A stretch of DNA of 64,000 nucleotides from an uncultured Oceanospirillaceae bacterium (GTDB lineage: Bacteria > Pseudomonadota > Gammaproteobacteria > Pseudomonadales > Balneatricaceae): contig CAKZPE010000021.1 of assembly GCA_937138495.1 (NCBI GenBank), positions 62,001-126,000 of the forward strand, given 5' to 3'. The stretch's first letter is position 1, and every line of letters starts with the position of its first letter. Of this stretch, positions 55,560-64,000 are shown piece after piece. The translations under genes were made by a program, and so were the position numbers. A model generated the notes under the pieces. That model was not told the DNA's origin and did not search any database. It saw only the letters and a list, made by a program, of their open reading frames with translations.

Positions 55560-56699
55560 GTGATTTATTGTAAAAAATGCATTATGCCGAGTACTCGGCC
55601 AGAACAAGTTTTCGTTGATGGTGTTTGTGATGCCTGTCACTCAGCAGTGGATAAACATAAACAAATTGATTGGGAAGAACGAAAAACTGAGTTCCATAAA
55701 ATACTTGATAAGTATCGTGGTGATGGGACAAATTACGATTGTATTATACCTGTAAGTGGCGGTAAAGATAGTTGTTATCAAGCGATTACAATGCGAGATA
55801 AATATGGAATGAATCCGCTATGTGTTACGCATACCCCATGTGACCTAACAGAAGTTGGCTTGAGAAATCTTAATTTTCTACGTGATCAAGGATTTGATTT
55901 AATTCAAGTTTCTGGAAATAGAAAAAGCTATAGAGAATTAGTAAAAATAGGTTTTTTTAAACTAGGAGACTGCTGTTGGCCTGAGCATATTGGTATTTTT
56001 ACTGCCCCAGTACGTATAGCCGTTAACTATAATATACCATTATTAATTTGGGGTGAGAACTCTCAGTTTGAATATGGTGGGCCAGCGGCACAGAAAGAGA
56101 ATAATTATTTAGATAGAAACTGGTTGGAACAGTTTCAGATGAGTGGGCACAGATTATCAGATGTGGTTCATGATGGTGTAGATTTAAATACGGTAAGAAC
56201 TTTACATTATCCGAGTGATGAAGATATCAATAAGATAGGTGTGACAGGTTTATTCCTTGGATATTTTGAAAAGTGGGATTCAAAAAGAAATGCTGATCTA
56301 TGTTGCCGTTTAGGCTGGAATAGGAATCCTGATGGGCCTGTTGAAGGAGCTTTCAATGACTTGGAAAATTTGGATTGTAAATGGATTGGTGGACTTCATG
56401 ATTATATGAAGTTTATTAAGTATGGTTATGGAAGAGCGACGGATCAACTTTGTATTGAAATTCGAGCCGGTCGTATGACGCGTGAAAAAGCTATTGAAAA
56501 ATTAAAGCTGTCTAGTGAAGGAGAAATTCCTTGGAAATATATTCCTGATTTCTTGAGCTACTTAGACATTACAAGCGAAGAGTTTTTTGATAATTTAGAT
56601 CGTTTTACGAACAAACTTATTTTTCAGAGAGATGAAGAAACTGGGAAGTTGTTAAAAGATGAAAATGGTAATTTAGTAAAACGCTTTTTTCCTGGTTAA
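55560..56699 (+). CDS. N-acetyl sugar amidotransferase (WbpG/PseA-like)
   Basis: This enzyme turns an N-acetyl group on a sugar into an acetamidino group, using ammonia from a HisH-type partner. The 379-residue protein has a small zinc-like cluster at the start (Cys at 4, 7, 23 and 26) and a PP-loop ATP-binding SGGKDS at about residue 66. I take the GTG at 55560, which gives the normal start IYCKKCIMPSTRP; frames running further upstream lack support. In Pseudomonas WbpG acts with HisH2/HisF2 on a diacetamido uronic acid. In Campylobacter PseA acts on pseudaminic acid. Both substrates are made here, so the target is open. Confidence 0.88.
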   Translation: MIYCKKCIMPSTRPEQVFVDGVCDACHSAVDKHKQIDWEERKTEFHKILDKYRGDGTNYDCIIPVSGGKDSCYQAITMRDKYGMNPLCVTHTPCDLTEVGLRNLNFLRDQGFDLIQVSGNRKSYRELVKIGFFKLGDCCWPEHIGIFTAPVRIAVNYNIPLLIWGENSQFEYGGPAAQKENNYLDRNWLEQFQMSGHRLSDVVHDGVDLNTVRTLHYPSDEDINKIGVTGLFLGYFEKWDSKRNADLCCRLGWNRNPDGPVEGAFNDLENLDCKWIGGLHDYMKFIKYGYGRATDQLCIEIRAGRMTREKAIEKLKLSSEGEIPWKYIPDFLSYLDITSEEFFDNLDRFTNKLIFQRDEETGKLLKDENGNLVKRFFPG

Positions 56700-56702
56700 G
56701 TT

Positions 56703-57320
56703 ATGTTAAAAATTATTGATCTAAAAGTTGGGAATATAGGAAGTGTTGTAAAGGCTTTGGATTATATTGGTGCTGAGTACGAATTAATTGACGACTCTCA
56801 GCACCTTATAGGGGCTAGTAAAATACTGTTACCTGGTGTTGGAAGCTTCGATGTTGCAGCAAAGCAGTTAATTGCGAGTGGTTTCTATGATGCACTTCAG
56901 CGCTCAATATTGGAAGAAAAGATACCAATACTGGGGATTTGTGTTGGTATGCAGCTGTTAGCTAAATTTGGCTATGAAGGTGGAAAAAGCAAAGGGCTTG
57001 GCTTTATTGATGCCGAAGTCGTAAAAATTGAATGCAAAGACGATACAATCCGAGTACCTCATATGGGGTGGAATAGTATTGATTATGGTTTAAATACTTT
57101 TGAAATATTCGATGGTAATGATAATGATGGCTGTTACTACTTTGTTCATAGCTATCATATGGTGTCTGAAGATCAGGATGCAGTTACCGCTACAGTTCAA
57201 CATGGTGCTGATATGATTGCTTATATTAATAAAGGACATATCTATGGAGCACAGTTTCATCCAGAAAAGAGTCAGGCAGTTGGTCTGCAATTTTTAAGGA
57301 ATTTTATCGTTCAATGTTAA
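56703..57320 (+). CDS. HisH-like glutamine amidotransferase subunit
   Basis: A 205-residue class I glutamine amidotransferase of the HisH type, producing ammonia from glutamine. The catalytic Cys is C80 in LGICVGMQ, and the His and Glu lie in FHPEKS near the end. All three triad residues are present. Tight clustering with the amidotransferase and HisF-like gene, and no other histidine genes around, marks it as sugar-amidation rather than histidine synthesis. It overlaps the next gene by seven bases. Confidence 0.9.
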   Translation: MLKIIDLKVGNIGSVVKALDYIGAEYELIDDSQHLIGASKILLPGVGSFDVAAKQLIASGFYDALQRSILEEKIPILGICVGMQLLAKFGYEGGKSKGLGFIDAEVVKIECKDDTIRVPHMGWNSIDYGLNTFEIFDGNDNDGCYYFVHSYHMVSEDQDAVTATVQHGADMIAYINKGHIYGAQFHPEKSQAVGLQFLRNFIVQC

Positions 57321-58060
57321 GAAAAAGAATTATTCCTATAGTCTTGCTTGATGGTTTTTCTGTTTTAAAAACTATCAATTTTAAAACAAGACGGAATCTG
57401 GGAAGTCCGATTACAGTATTGAGAACATATAATACCCGTAATGTTGATGAACTTATTCTTCTTGATATAGATGCCACGATACAAAATCGAGCAGTTGATA
57501 AATTCACGATAGCCGATGTTGCTAAAGATTGTTTTATGCCGTTGACCGTTGGAGGAGGTATAAAGACAGTTGAAGATATTCGTGATTTACTTAGTAAAGG
57601 GGCGGATAAGGTATCAATAAACTCGGCTGCAATTAAAAATCCTACATTTATAAATGAGGCTGCGAGCCAATTCGGATCACAGTGTATCGTTGTGTCAATT
57701 GATGTAGTGAAAGTTGACGAAATTTATAAGATATACAATAACGGAACAATTATAGAAGGTCTCTCATTAAGTGAATGGATAAATCAAATAGAGTTGGAAG
57801 GTGCTGGTGAAATCCTTATTAACTCAGTAGATAAAGATGGAACAATGGCTGGTGCGGATATAGAATTGGCCAGCTTAGTATCAAGCAAGAGTAAGTTACC
57901 TGTTATTTATGTCGGTGGTATATCTAGTCCTTCTAATGCTACAGAAGTTGCTAAAACGGGAGTCTCAGGCTTGGGGATATCAAGTATTTTTCACTTTAGT
58001 AATATTACACCGAAGGAGTGTAGTGATAACTTAAATGAAAATGGCATTCTGGCTAGATGA
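57314..58060 (+). CDS. HisF-like protein, partner of the sugar amidotransferase
   Basis: A 248-residue TIM-barrel protein resembling imidazole glycerol phosphate synthase cyclase (RIIPIVLLDGFSVLKTINF at the start, MPLTVGGGIKTVEDI, ADKVSINS). True HisF has Asp in the first strand (CLDVKDG); an ungapped alignment puts Leu there. The second catalytic Asp is kept (VVSIDVV). The loss suggests it no longer makes imidazole glycerol phosphate but channels ammonia to the sugar amidotransferase. Gene order with HisH and WbpG/PseA supports that. Confidence 0.88.
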   Translation: MLRKRIIPIVLLDGFSVLKTINFKTRRNLGSPITVLRTYNTRNVDELILLDIDATIQNRAVDKFTIADVAKDCFMPLTVGGGIKTVEDIRDLLSKGADKVSINSAAIKNPTFINEAASQFGSQCIVVSIDVVKVDEIYKIYNNGTIIEGLSLSEWINQIELEGAGEILINSVDKDGTMAGADIELASLVSSKSKLPVIYVGGISSPSNATEVAKTGVSGLGISSIFHFSNITPKECSDNLNENGILAR

Positions 58061-58080
58061 ATTTAGAGGACGATAGTTTT

Positions 58081-59019
58081 ATGAGTGATTTGAAAGAAAA
58101 GCACGAAAAGAGAATGAAGCTTTGGGATGCCAGTATCAGTTCCCATCAAAAATGGATTGATGAAAATACTGGTGTATTTGCAGATGAATATGTTGAAGAA
58201 AGAGCATGTCCTGTCTGTAACTCGGTTGATTCCGCTTTTATGTTTAATAAAGAAGGAGGGACTTATAAAAAGTGTAAAAAATGTTCTATGGTTTATGTTA
58301 GTCCGGTCTTTAAAGATAAATACTTGAATGAATATTATGCAAGTAATCATACTGTTCAATCAGAGACAGTGCAATCTGACTGGGATTTTTATAATTCGAT
58401 CTATGCTAAAGGTCTAGATATGGCAGCACCATATTATAAGAGTGGTTCTATATTAGATATTGGTTGTTCAGCTGGCCTTTTCTTAGATTTGGCAAAAACT
58501 TATGGTTTTAATACTTTTGGGGTCGAGTTAAATAAAGCTGAATCCGAGATAGCAAAAAAGAAACATAAATTATTTGAATGTGAAATATTAGACATTGATA
58601 AAGAAGAAATGTTTGATTTAGTCACAATGTGGGATGTTTTTGAACATATTAAAGATGGCGAAAGAATGCTTAACGATATTGCTCTTAAGTTAGAGAGAGG
58701 TGGGGCTGTATTTCTTCAAATACCTAGCTCGGGCTCTCTTGCGGCTAGGGTTTTACAGAGTAAATGTAATATGTTTGATGGTTTAGAACATGTTAATCTT
58801 TATAACAAACAAACAATATATAAAATGGCAGAGAAGTGTGGGTATGAAGTTATAGGTTTTGATACTGTAATATCTGAAGCTTCTGTTGTTGCTAATTTCA
58901 TGAATTATGAAGATCCATATGTTGGCACTTTTAATTCAGATTTCTTACCGTTTAAAGAAGATTATATTTTTCAGAATGATTTAGGCTATAAAATTCAAGT
59001 GCTGATGAGAAAATTGTAA
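58081..59019 (+). CDS. SAM-dependent methyltransferase with N-terminal zinc ribbon
   Basis: A 312-residue protein. The N-terminal CPVCN ... CKKC pairs form a zinc ribbon. The methyltransferase fold follows: ILDIGCSAGLFLDLAKTYG is the SAM-binding loop, FGVELN the acidic end of strand 2, and LVTMWDVFEHIKDGERML the post-motif helix. This is the Methyltransf_23 type found in sugar and polyketide clusters. AGAGGA ten bases upstream supports the ATG at 58081; an ATG at 58057 overlaps the previous stop but lacks a ribosome site. Target could be a hydroxyl or amine of a local sugar. Confidence 0.83.
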   Translation: MSDLKEKHEKRMKLWDASISSHQKWIDENTGVFADEYVEERACPVCNSVDSAFMFNKEGGTYKKCKKCSMVYVSPVFKDKYLNEYYASNHTVQSETVQSDWDFYNSIYAKGLDMAAPYYKSGSILDIGCSAGLFLDLAKTYGFNTFGVELNKAESEIAKKKHKLFECEILDIDKEEMFDLVTMWDVFEHIKDGERMLNDIALKLERGGAVFLQIPSSGSLAARVLQSKCNMFDGLEHVNLYNKQTIYKMAEKCGYEVIGFDTVISEASVVANFMNYEDPYVGTFNSDFLPFKEDYIFQNDLGYKIQVLMRKL

Positions 59020-59066
59020 TTTATAATTAATTGGATGTGTAAGATAGCTTTTCTTAAAAGAGGTGT

Positions 59067-60395
59067 GTGAGTACTTTAATGCTTAAAAATTTATTTGTAC
59101 ATGCCTCTAGATATTTTACAGCATCTATATTTAGTGTGATTCTTTCTCTACTATTAACAAAGTTTTATACTACGCAGTTTTCAGTAGCAGATTTTGGGGT
59201 TATGTCATTATATATGATGGTAATGCAGACAGTTGCATTAGTTTCAACTTTATCTATATCATCATCTGCGCTTAGAGTATATAGTGATTATCGAGATGTA
59301 AATAGAGATAAATATATAAGCTGCATGCTTTTATTTATTATTTTAATCTCTTTAACAGTTTTAGTTTCTAGTATAGCTATTTCAGATGTGATTTCATCGT
59401 GGATTAGTCCAAATAGCAGAACTTTGTTTATTGTTGTAATTGTTGTAGGTGTGATACTTGGCGTCAATGAGTTCTTTAAGGGGATTATAACCTTAGAAGA
59501 GCAGTCTAGTGTATTGCTGCATGGGGTTATTGTAAGTAAAGGAGTTGGGGCTTTAACTTCCGTCTCTTTACAACTAGTCTTGAACTTAGGGGTGTTAAGC
59601 AGATTTAGTGGAGAAATTTCCGCAGGATTAATTAATTTTTTCTATTATACAGTTGGTTTGAAGAGAAATATTGGTTTTAAATTTCAGCTGTACATCAATG
59701 CTAAAATGGTTAAAGAGACTCTTTTCCTAGCAATTCCAAATTTAATCACCATCTTAATGTCATTGGCTTATAGTTTTGTTGATAGAATATTTATCAAATA
59801 CTTCTATGATAATGATGCTGTAGGTATATATAGTTTTTCATTAATGGTTGGTCAACTGGCTACAGTATTTGTCGGAGCTGTTTCTCAGGCTGTAATGGCA
59901 AGGGTATATAATTGTCTTCGAGAGGGTAGGTCTATAGTTGAAATTGAAAGGATTGATGCTTTTTTTCAGATGTTTTTAGTGGCATGCTTGACAGTTTTAA
60001 TTTATCTTTCTGACTATATCATTATTATATTAGCGGACCAGAAATATAATGAGTCGCAGGTACTATTTCCATATGTGCTTATGGGGGTCTTTTTAGGATC
60101 TATATATAAACTGCCGTCGATAGTTCTTAATTATAATAAGAAGGTTTGGATTTACCCATGGGTATCACTTTTATCATTTGCGATTAATTTTGCCCTAAAT
60201 TTTATGCTTGTTCCCGTTTTTGGCGTTGAAGGAGCAGCCATTTCTACATTGATTAGTGTTTTTGTATACTCTGCAATAATTTGCTTCTTATCAAGAAAGT
60301 ATTTTAGCTTATTATATGTCTCTACACTGTTTGTGGTGCTTTTTTTTAGTGGCTTAATAATATATTTTGGAATTGTTCCTGTGGTGTTTTTGTGA
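59067..60395 (+). CDS. Oligosaccharide flippase, Wzx-like
   Basis: A 442-residue polytopic inner-membrane protein with about twelve hydrophobic helices (for example FTASIFSVILSLLLTKFY and AISTLISVFVYSAIICFL), of the polysaccharide transport MOP group. Wzx flips undecaprenyl-linked repeat units to the periplasm. Such proteins diverge widely, so the call rests on size, topology and position. I keep GTG 59067; ATG 59079 is also possible with AAGAGG at 59058-59063. Its stop overlaps the next start by four bases. No Wzy polymerase is visible in the window. Confidence 0.8.
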   Translation: MSTLMLKNLFVHASRYFTASIFSVILSLLLTKFYTTQFSVADFGVMSLYMMVMQTVALVSTLSISSSALRVYSDYRDVNRDKYISCMLLFIILISLTVLVSSIAISDVISSWISPNSRTLFIVVIVVGVILGVNEFFKGIITLEEQSSVLLHGVIVSKGVGALTSVSLQLVLNLGVLSRFSGEISAGLINFFYYTVGLKRNIGFKFQLYINAKMVKETLFLAIPNLITILMSLAYSFVDRIFIKYFYDNDAVGIYSFSLMVGQLATVFVGAVSQAVMARVYNCLREGRSIVEIERIDAFFQMFLVACLTVLIYLSDYIIIILADQKYNESQVLFPYVLMGVFLGSIYKLPSIVLNYNKKVWIYPWVSLLSFAINFALNFMLVPVFGVEGAAISTLISVFVYSAIICFLSRKYFSLLYVSTLFVVLFFSGLIIYFGIVPVVFL

Positions 60396-61663
60396 TTAAT
60401 ATTATCTTTCTGTGTGTTTTTTTTCTTGGCGATTTTGAGAAGAGATTAATTTATAGATCAGTACGTGTACGAGAGCGATGGGAAATAGAAAGTAATAACC
60501 TTACTTTTACTGAATCACTAGCAGTTAGGCTTAGACTGTTTTTTTTAGTTATTACGATGCCTGTTAAGATATTGTTGATAAAATTCAGCAATAATAGTGT
60601 GTTTGTTTGTGAGCCACTTAAAGTTAACTCGGATCTGAAGAGTAAGAGAATAATCTATGTAAATTCCTTTGATTCTAGAAATGCAGTATTTTTAGATAAT
60701 CGCTTATATTCAGATTTGAATACCACTTCAATTTTCTTATATTTTTTTATTTTTTTATTGGCCCTGTTTATATCACCTAGTTTTTTCATTGTTAAAAGTT
60801 CAGATTGCAATAAGATTTATAATGTTATAAGGCTTCTTTCTCAAATATGTCTTTTACCAAAAGGGGCTTGTGTATACTTGTATAGATATTATACAGTCGT
60901 GAATTATATAGTTTCACTCTACAGCTCTTATCTTAGAAAAGATTTATCTATCAATACCATCGCTGAAAATACAACGCTGTGTAGCTGTAGAACAACGTAT
61001 TATCCTAGAGTTAATATAGTTAGTGGAAATTGTAGTCAGCAATATGAGGCTAAATATTTTAAGAATAGAACATTTTTTTTTAATGACTTAGTGTCAGGCG
61101 GAGCTGCTTATTTGGGGGTTAAAGATCGTTTTTCCAAATCATGTGCATATGATATAGGGCTATATAGTGGCGGTTTTTGGGCTAGGGAGTTAGATTCAGG
61201 AAGTAGAGTTTGCAGTATAGAAGGAATTAGAGAAGGTGAGTTTTTTGAGAACCCCGATTATATCCAATTTCTGAATCTTCTTGATTGTTTACTGAAGTAT
61301 TCTTTTGAGAGATCATTAAAACTCAAAGTTTATTTACACCCATACGAGAGGGAGTTAATCAGAGATTACTCTTTGTATCCTCCGTTTATTGATTTACTGA
61401 TTAAACATTCTATTGCTTATGATTTTGAAGGCGATAGTAGTATGAATAGCCTCGATGAATCTCGAGTTGCAATAGCCTCACTTTCAAGTGTTATTTTGGA
61501 TAGGTGGCAGTATGACCTTAATGGAATAGTTTATCGTTATCAATCGCCAATTGCTAAGTCTTGGGTTTGGAAGAAAGCCTTGGGCCCGTTTAGCGAATAT
61601 ATATCTACTGATTTGAAGGAAGTAGTAGATAAATTAGATTTATTATTAATTGAAAGTGCATAG
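60392..61663 (+). CDS. Putative glycosyltransferase with HP and SS motifs (possible nonulosonic acid transferase)
   Basis: A 423-residue protein I cannot place in a named family. Hydrophobic stretches near residues 1-12 and about 110-130 suggest membrane association. Residues 316-317 are His-Pro in KVYLHPYERE. Residues 365-366 are Ser-Ser in AIASLSSVILDRW. These resemble the HP and S motifs of bacterial sialyltransferases, whose spacing of about 45-60 residues is close to the 49 seen. It starts with GTG inside the flippase stop. Next to a full CMP-pseudaminic acid pathway, transfer of pseudaminic acid is a plausible role. This is inference; other GT-B enzymes could share the pattern. Confidence 0.5.
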   Translation: MINIIFLCVFFLGDFEKRLIYRSVRVRERWEIESNNLTFTESLAVRLRLFFLVITMPVKILLIKFSNNSVFVCEPLKVNSDLKSKRIIYVNSFDSRNAVFLDNRLYSDLNTTSIFLYFFIFLLALFISPSFFIVKSSDCNKIYNVIRLLSQICLLPKGACVYLYRYYTVVNYIVSLYSSYLRKDLSINTIAENTTLCSCRTTYYPRVNIVSGNCSQQYEAKYFKNRTFFFNDLVSGGAAYLGVKDRFSKSCAYDIGLYSGGFWARELDSGSRVCSIEGIREGEFFENPDYIQFLNLLDCLLKYSFERSLKLKVYLHPYERELIRDYSLYPPFIDLLIKHSIAYDFEGDSSMNSLDESRVAIASLSSVILDRWQYDLNGIVYRYQSPIAKSWVWKKALGPFSEYISTDLKEVVDKLDLLLIESA

Positions 61664-61703
61664 ATCTTTTTATTGTTAATATGCATATAAAGGTGTGCTT
61701 GTT

Positions 61704-62402
61704 ATGAAGTTAGTAGTGTTTGGTGATTCTCTCATTAGGCCGCGTCCTGAAATGAAGGAGGAAGATATAACTGAGTATGAAGATACATATGCATACAAAT
61801 TAAGGGAGCTTTATCCAAATGCAGATATTCTATATATTGAATCGCTGGATACTGAGGGAGCATTATTTTTAAATGAACGCATGGTTGCTTTTAGAAGGCC
61901 TGACGTTGTTATATATCATTTAGGTATAAATGATAGTGTCCAAAGAGTTTTTTCTAAAAATTCCAAGTCTATTCTTATAACCCCTGTTTTTACATCTTTT
62001 ACTCGTGGTTTTTTTCTTAAGGTTATTCATGTTTTTCGACCATTTATAATAAGGTATTTTGGTGAAAAGAAATGCTATGTTGGAGTTGATAAATTTGAGA
62101 GCAATTTGCTCAAAATGAAGGATGATGTACTTCGTTATTCTCCTGAGTGTCAGTTCTTGGCAGTTTCTATAAAAAACAAGCCTGATAAGGATGAAAAAAG
62201 ATCACCTGGCGACAACCGGTTAATAGATTCATATAATAAAGTTATTCACAAAGTTTTTAATAGTGGTTATGTAGACATCAATATGATGGCTGATAATAAT
62301 TCTGGCATAATCTCTGATGGTATTCATATTACTAAACTACTTCATAAAGATGTTTTTTTAGAACTGAATAGGCGGATTATATCACTGCGGGAAAAGGTGT
62401 AA
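61704..62402 (+). CDS. SGNH/GDSL hydrolase-like protein
   Basis: A 232-residue protein with the SGNH pattern: block I FGDSLI near residue 8, block III LGINDS, and block V DGIHIT supplying the Asp and His. Members are esterases or acetyl-xylan-type deacetylases, some acting on sugars. There is no signal peptide, so it would work in the cytoplasm. AAAGGTG lies about nine bases before the ATG at 61704. It sits between a putative transferase and an asparagine-synthetase-like gene, so O-acetyl removal or transfer on the glycan precursor is likely but unproved. Confidence 0.78.
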   Translation: MKLVVFGDSLIRPRPEMKEEDITEYEDTYAYKLRELYPNADILYIESLDTEGALFLNERMVAFRRPDVVIYHLGINDSVQRVFSKNSKSILITPVFTSFTRGFFLKVIHVFRPFIIRYFGEKKCYVGVDKFESNLLKMKDDVLRYSPECQFLAVSIKNKPDKDEKRSPGDNRLIDSYNKVIHKVFNSGYVDINMMADNNSGIISDGIHITKLLHKDVFLELNRRIISLREKV

Positions 62403-62406
62403 CTAT

Positions 62407-64000
62407 ATGTGCGGTATTACTGGGTATATATCTCAAAATGATGCGATTGATCTGAGGAAGTATTACCTAGCTCATCAGACAATTTCTCACCGTGGGCCTT
62501 GTGATGAAGGTTTTCTTTCTTTATCAAAAAAAGGCATTGAATTATATAAGGCTGCCAATACTGTTTCTGAACTTTCAGATTTACCTCATATAGAAGAGCA
62601 AGAAGTATCTAACCTTGTTTTTGGGCATGCACGTCTTAGTATTATCGATTTGTCAGCAGGAGGCCATCAACCGTTTTATTATGATGGTATTTATCTTGTT
62701 TATAATGGTGAAATTTTCAATTATTTAGAACTCAGAGAAGAGCTTGTTAATATTGGTTATGTGTTTTCTACGGAAACAGATACAGAGGTTTTCCTCAAAG
62801 CGTTTCACTGCTGGGGAGTTGAGGCTTTTAATAAATTTAATGGAATGTGGGCCGCTGCGATTTATGATGAAAAAACTAAAAAAACTTTGTTAACTAGAGA
62901 TCGCTTTGGAATTAAACCGCTTTTTTATTATTACAAAGATGGGGGGTTGTCTTTTTCTAGTGAGATTAAATTTATTAACTCTCTGTTTGGCGTGAATAAG
63001 ATCAATGAACAAGCGGTTTATGATTACATACGTGATACCTATTTAGAGCACAGTAGTAATACATTTTTTAAAAATGTACATTCTTTAGAGGAAGGGTGCT
63101 ATCTTGAGTTTGATAATGATATTAAAATCTCACGGTATTATAATCACCAATATAGCTGTGGCGATGTGTCAAAGCTATTAGATGACTCTATTATTAAGCG
63201 AATGCGTTCTGATACTGAAGTTGGTATGTTATTAAGTGGTGGGATTGATTCATCATTTATTACATGTAAAGTTCAAGAAAAAGGTTATAGCGGTTTAAAA
63301 ACCTTTACTGCCGATTTTAATAATAAGAGGTTTAGCGAAAGAGAGTATGCGGAAAGTGTATTAGAAAAGACAGGCTTTTCTGGTGATTTAGTTACTATCA
63401 AACCGGAAGAGTTTGTTAATGATGTTGAGGATTATGTTCGTACTCATGAAACTCCAACCAGAAGCCTTTCCTGCTATCTTCAGTATAGACTTTTTAAACA
63501 CATTTCTACTAAAACCAATGTGAAGGTAGTTCTTAGCGGTCAGGGAGCAGATGAGATTTTTTCTGGTTATAGTAAAGATTTTTATTTAAATTTAACTTCA
63601 AATATTCTATCGGGAAAGTTTTATACATTTTGGTGTGAGTTTAATTGTTTAAAGCGTAACCTAGGAGTAAGCAGTTTTTCAGTCCTAAAACAAATGGTTA
63701 AGTTGTATTTTAAGGATGTACTTTCGCCTAGTGACCCATATCAATTTTTTAATAAGAGTTTTACACGTGCAAGAGTGAAGTTTAAAGCTGAATCCTATTT
63801 TAAGAGTCAGTTAATTTCAGGATTACGTTATTCTGCTCTTAAAGAATACCTTCGGGATGAAGACCGTAACTCGATGAGGTTTTCGATTGAAAGTCGACTA
63901 CCGTTTATGGATTATCGTGTGGTTGAAGCTGCATTAAGCCTTGAGAATGATTCGTATATAAGGAATGGGGTGTCTAAAGTTCCATTACGAGAGGCGGGCC
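62407..64000 (+). CDS. Asparagine synthetase-like amidotransferase (3' end outside window)
   Basis: The N-terminal glutaminase domain starts MCGITGYIS with nucleophile Cys2 and includes SHRGPCDEG and YNGEIFNYLELREEL. The synthetase domain has PP-loop SGGIDSS at residues 277-283 and SGQGADEIFSGY. About 531 codons are visible before the window edge. AsnB makes asparagine, but copies inside O-antigen loci (WbpS-like) convert a uronic acid to its amide. Two uronic acids are made nearby (ManNAcA and GlcNAc3NAcA), so uronamide formation is a plausible role. The start follows the previous stop by 4 bases. Confidence 0.9.
   Translation, partial: MCGITGYISQNDAIDLRKYYLAHQTISHRGPCDEGFLSLSKKGIELYKAANTVSELSDLPHIEEQEVSNLVFGHARLSIIDLSAGGHQPFYYDGIYLVYNGEIFNYLELREELVNIGYVFSTETDTEVFLKAFHCWGVEAFNKFNGMWAAAIYDEKTKKTLLTRDRFGIKPLFYYYKDGGLSFSSEIKFINSLFGVNKINEQAVYDYIRDTYLEHSSNTFFKNVHSLEEGCYLEFDNDIKISRYYNHQYSCGDVSKLLDDSIIKRMRSDTEVGMLLSGGIDSSFITCKVQEKGYSGLKTFTADFNNKRFSEREYAESVLEKTGFSGDLVTIKPEEFVNDVEDYVRTHETPTRSLSCYLQYRLFKHISTKTNVKVVLSGQGADEIFSGYSKDFYLNLTSNILSGKFYTFWCEFNCLKRNLGVSSFSVLKQMVKLYFKDVLSPSDPYQFFNKSFTRARVKFKAESYFKSQLISGLRYSALKEYLRDEDRNSMRFSIESRLPFMDYRVVEAALSLENDSYIRNGVSKVPLREAG

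Overview
The window reads as chromosome from a marine-type gammaproteobacterium of the Pseudomonas/Oceanospirillales kind. I infer this from the gene order of the polar chemotaxis block (cheZ-cheA-cheB-motC-motD-ParA-type ATPase-CheW-domain protein-DUF2802), the complete System I cytochrome c maturation operon ccmABCDEFGHI, the zipA-ligA pair and the style of the sugar genes. No rRNA, tRNA, insertion sequence, prophage or CRISPR array was seen.

Layout. 1-8586 (+): chemotaxis and flagellar motor genes, starting inside cheZ. 8588-10842 (-): an FlhB C-terminal-like protein and a FliK-like hook-length protein. 11023-18203 (+): the ccm operon, including a 59-residue ccmD and a 27-codon reading frame tiled exactly between ccmA and ccmB. 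18433-23330 (+): zipA, ligA, a YheU-family gene and a DUF4126 membrane protein. 23345-26026 (-): a CBS-domain protein and mnmC. 26204-27370 (+): ugd, carrying an in-frame amber codon 33 sense codons before its conserved C-terminus. 27425-33399 (-): a yejFABE-type peptide ABC importer. 33588-34589 (+): a UDP-glucuronate 4-epimerase-like gene. 34637-40793 (-): a compact six-gene operon of a histidine phosphatase, two GT4 glycosyltransferases, a polysaccharide deacetylase and two related GT-B glycosyltransferases. 40972-43143 (-): a large MscS-family channel.

From 43529 to the window end (+) lies a visibly AT-richer surface-polysaccharide locus. It encodes routes to UDP-GlcNAc3NAcA (wbpA, wbpB, wbpD, wbpE), UDP-ManNAcA (wecB, wecC) and CMP-pseudaminic acid (pseB, C, F, G, H, I). 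It also has an amidotransferase set (WbpG/PseA-like, HisH-like, HisF-like), a methyltransferase, a Wzx-type flippase, a putative glycosyltransferase with His-Pro and Ser-Ser motifs, an SGNH hydrolase and an asparagine-synthetase-like amidotransferase cut by the window end. Together these would build and decorate an acidic O-antigen, capsule or flagellar glycan.

The items most worth follow-up are the amber codon in ugd, the unidentified glycosyltransferase at 60392-61663 that may transfer pseudaminic acid, the HisF-like protein that lacks the first catalytic Asp, and the twin-glycosyltransferase operon at 34.6-40.8 kb. All functional statements are read from sequence and recalled family knowledge; no database search was run.
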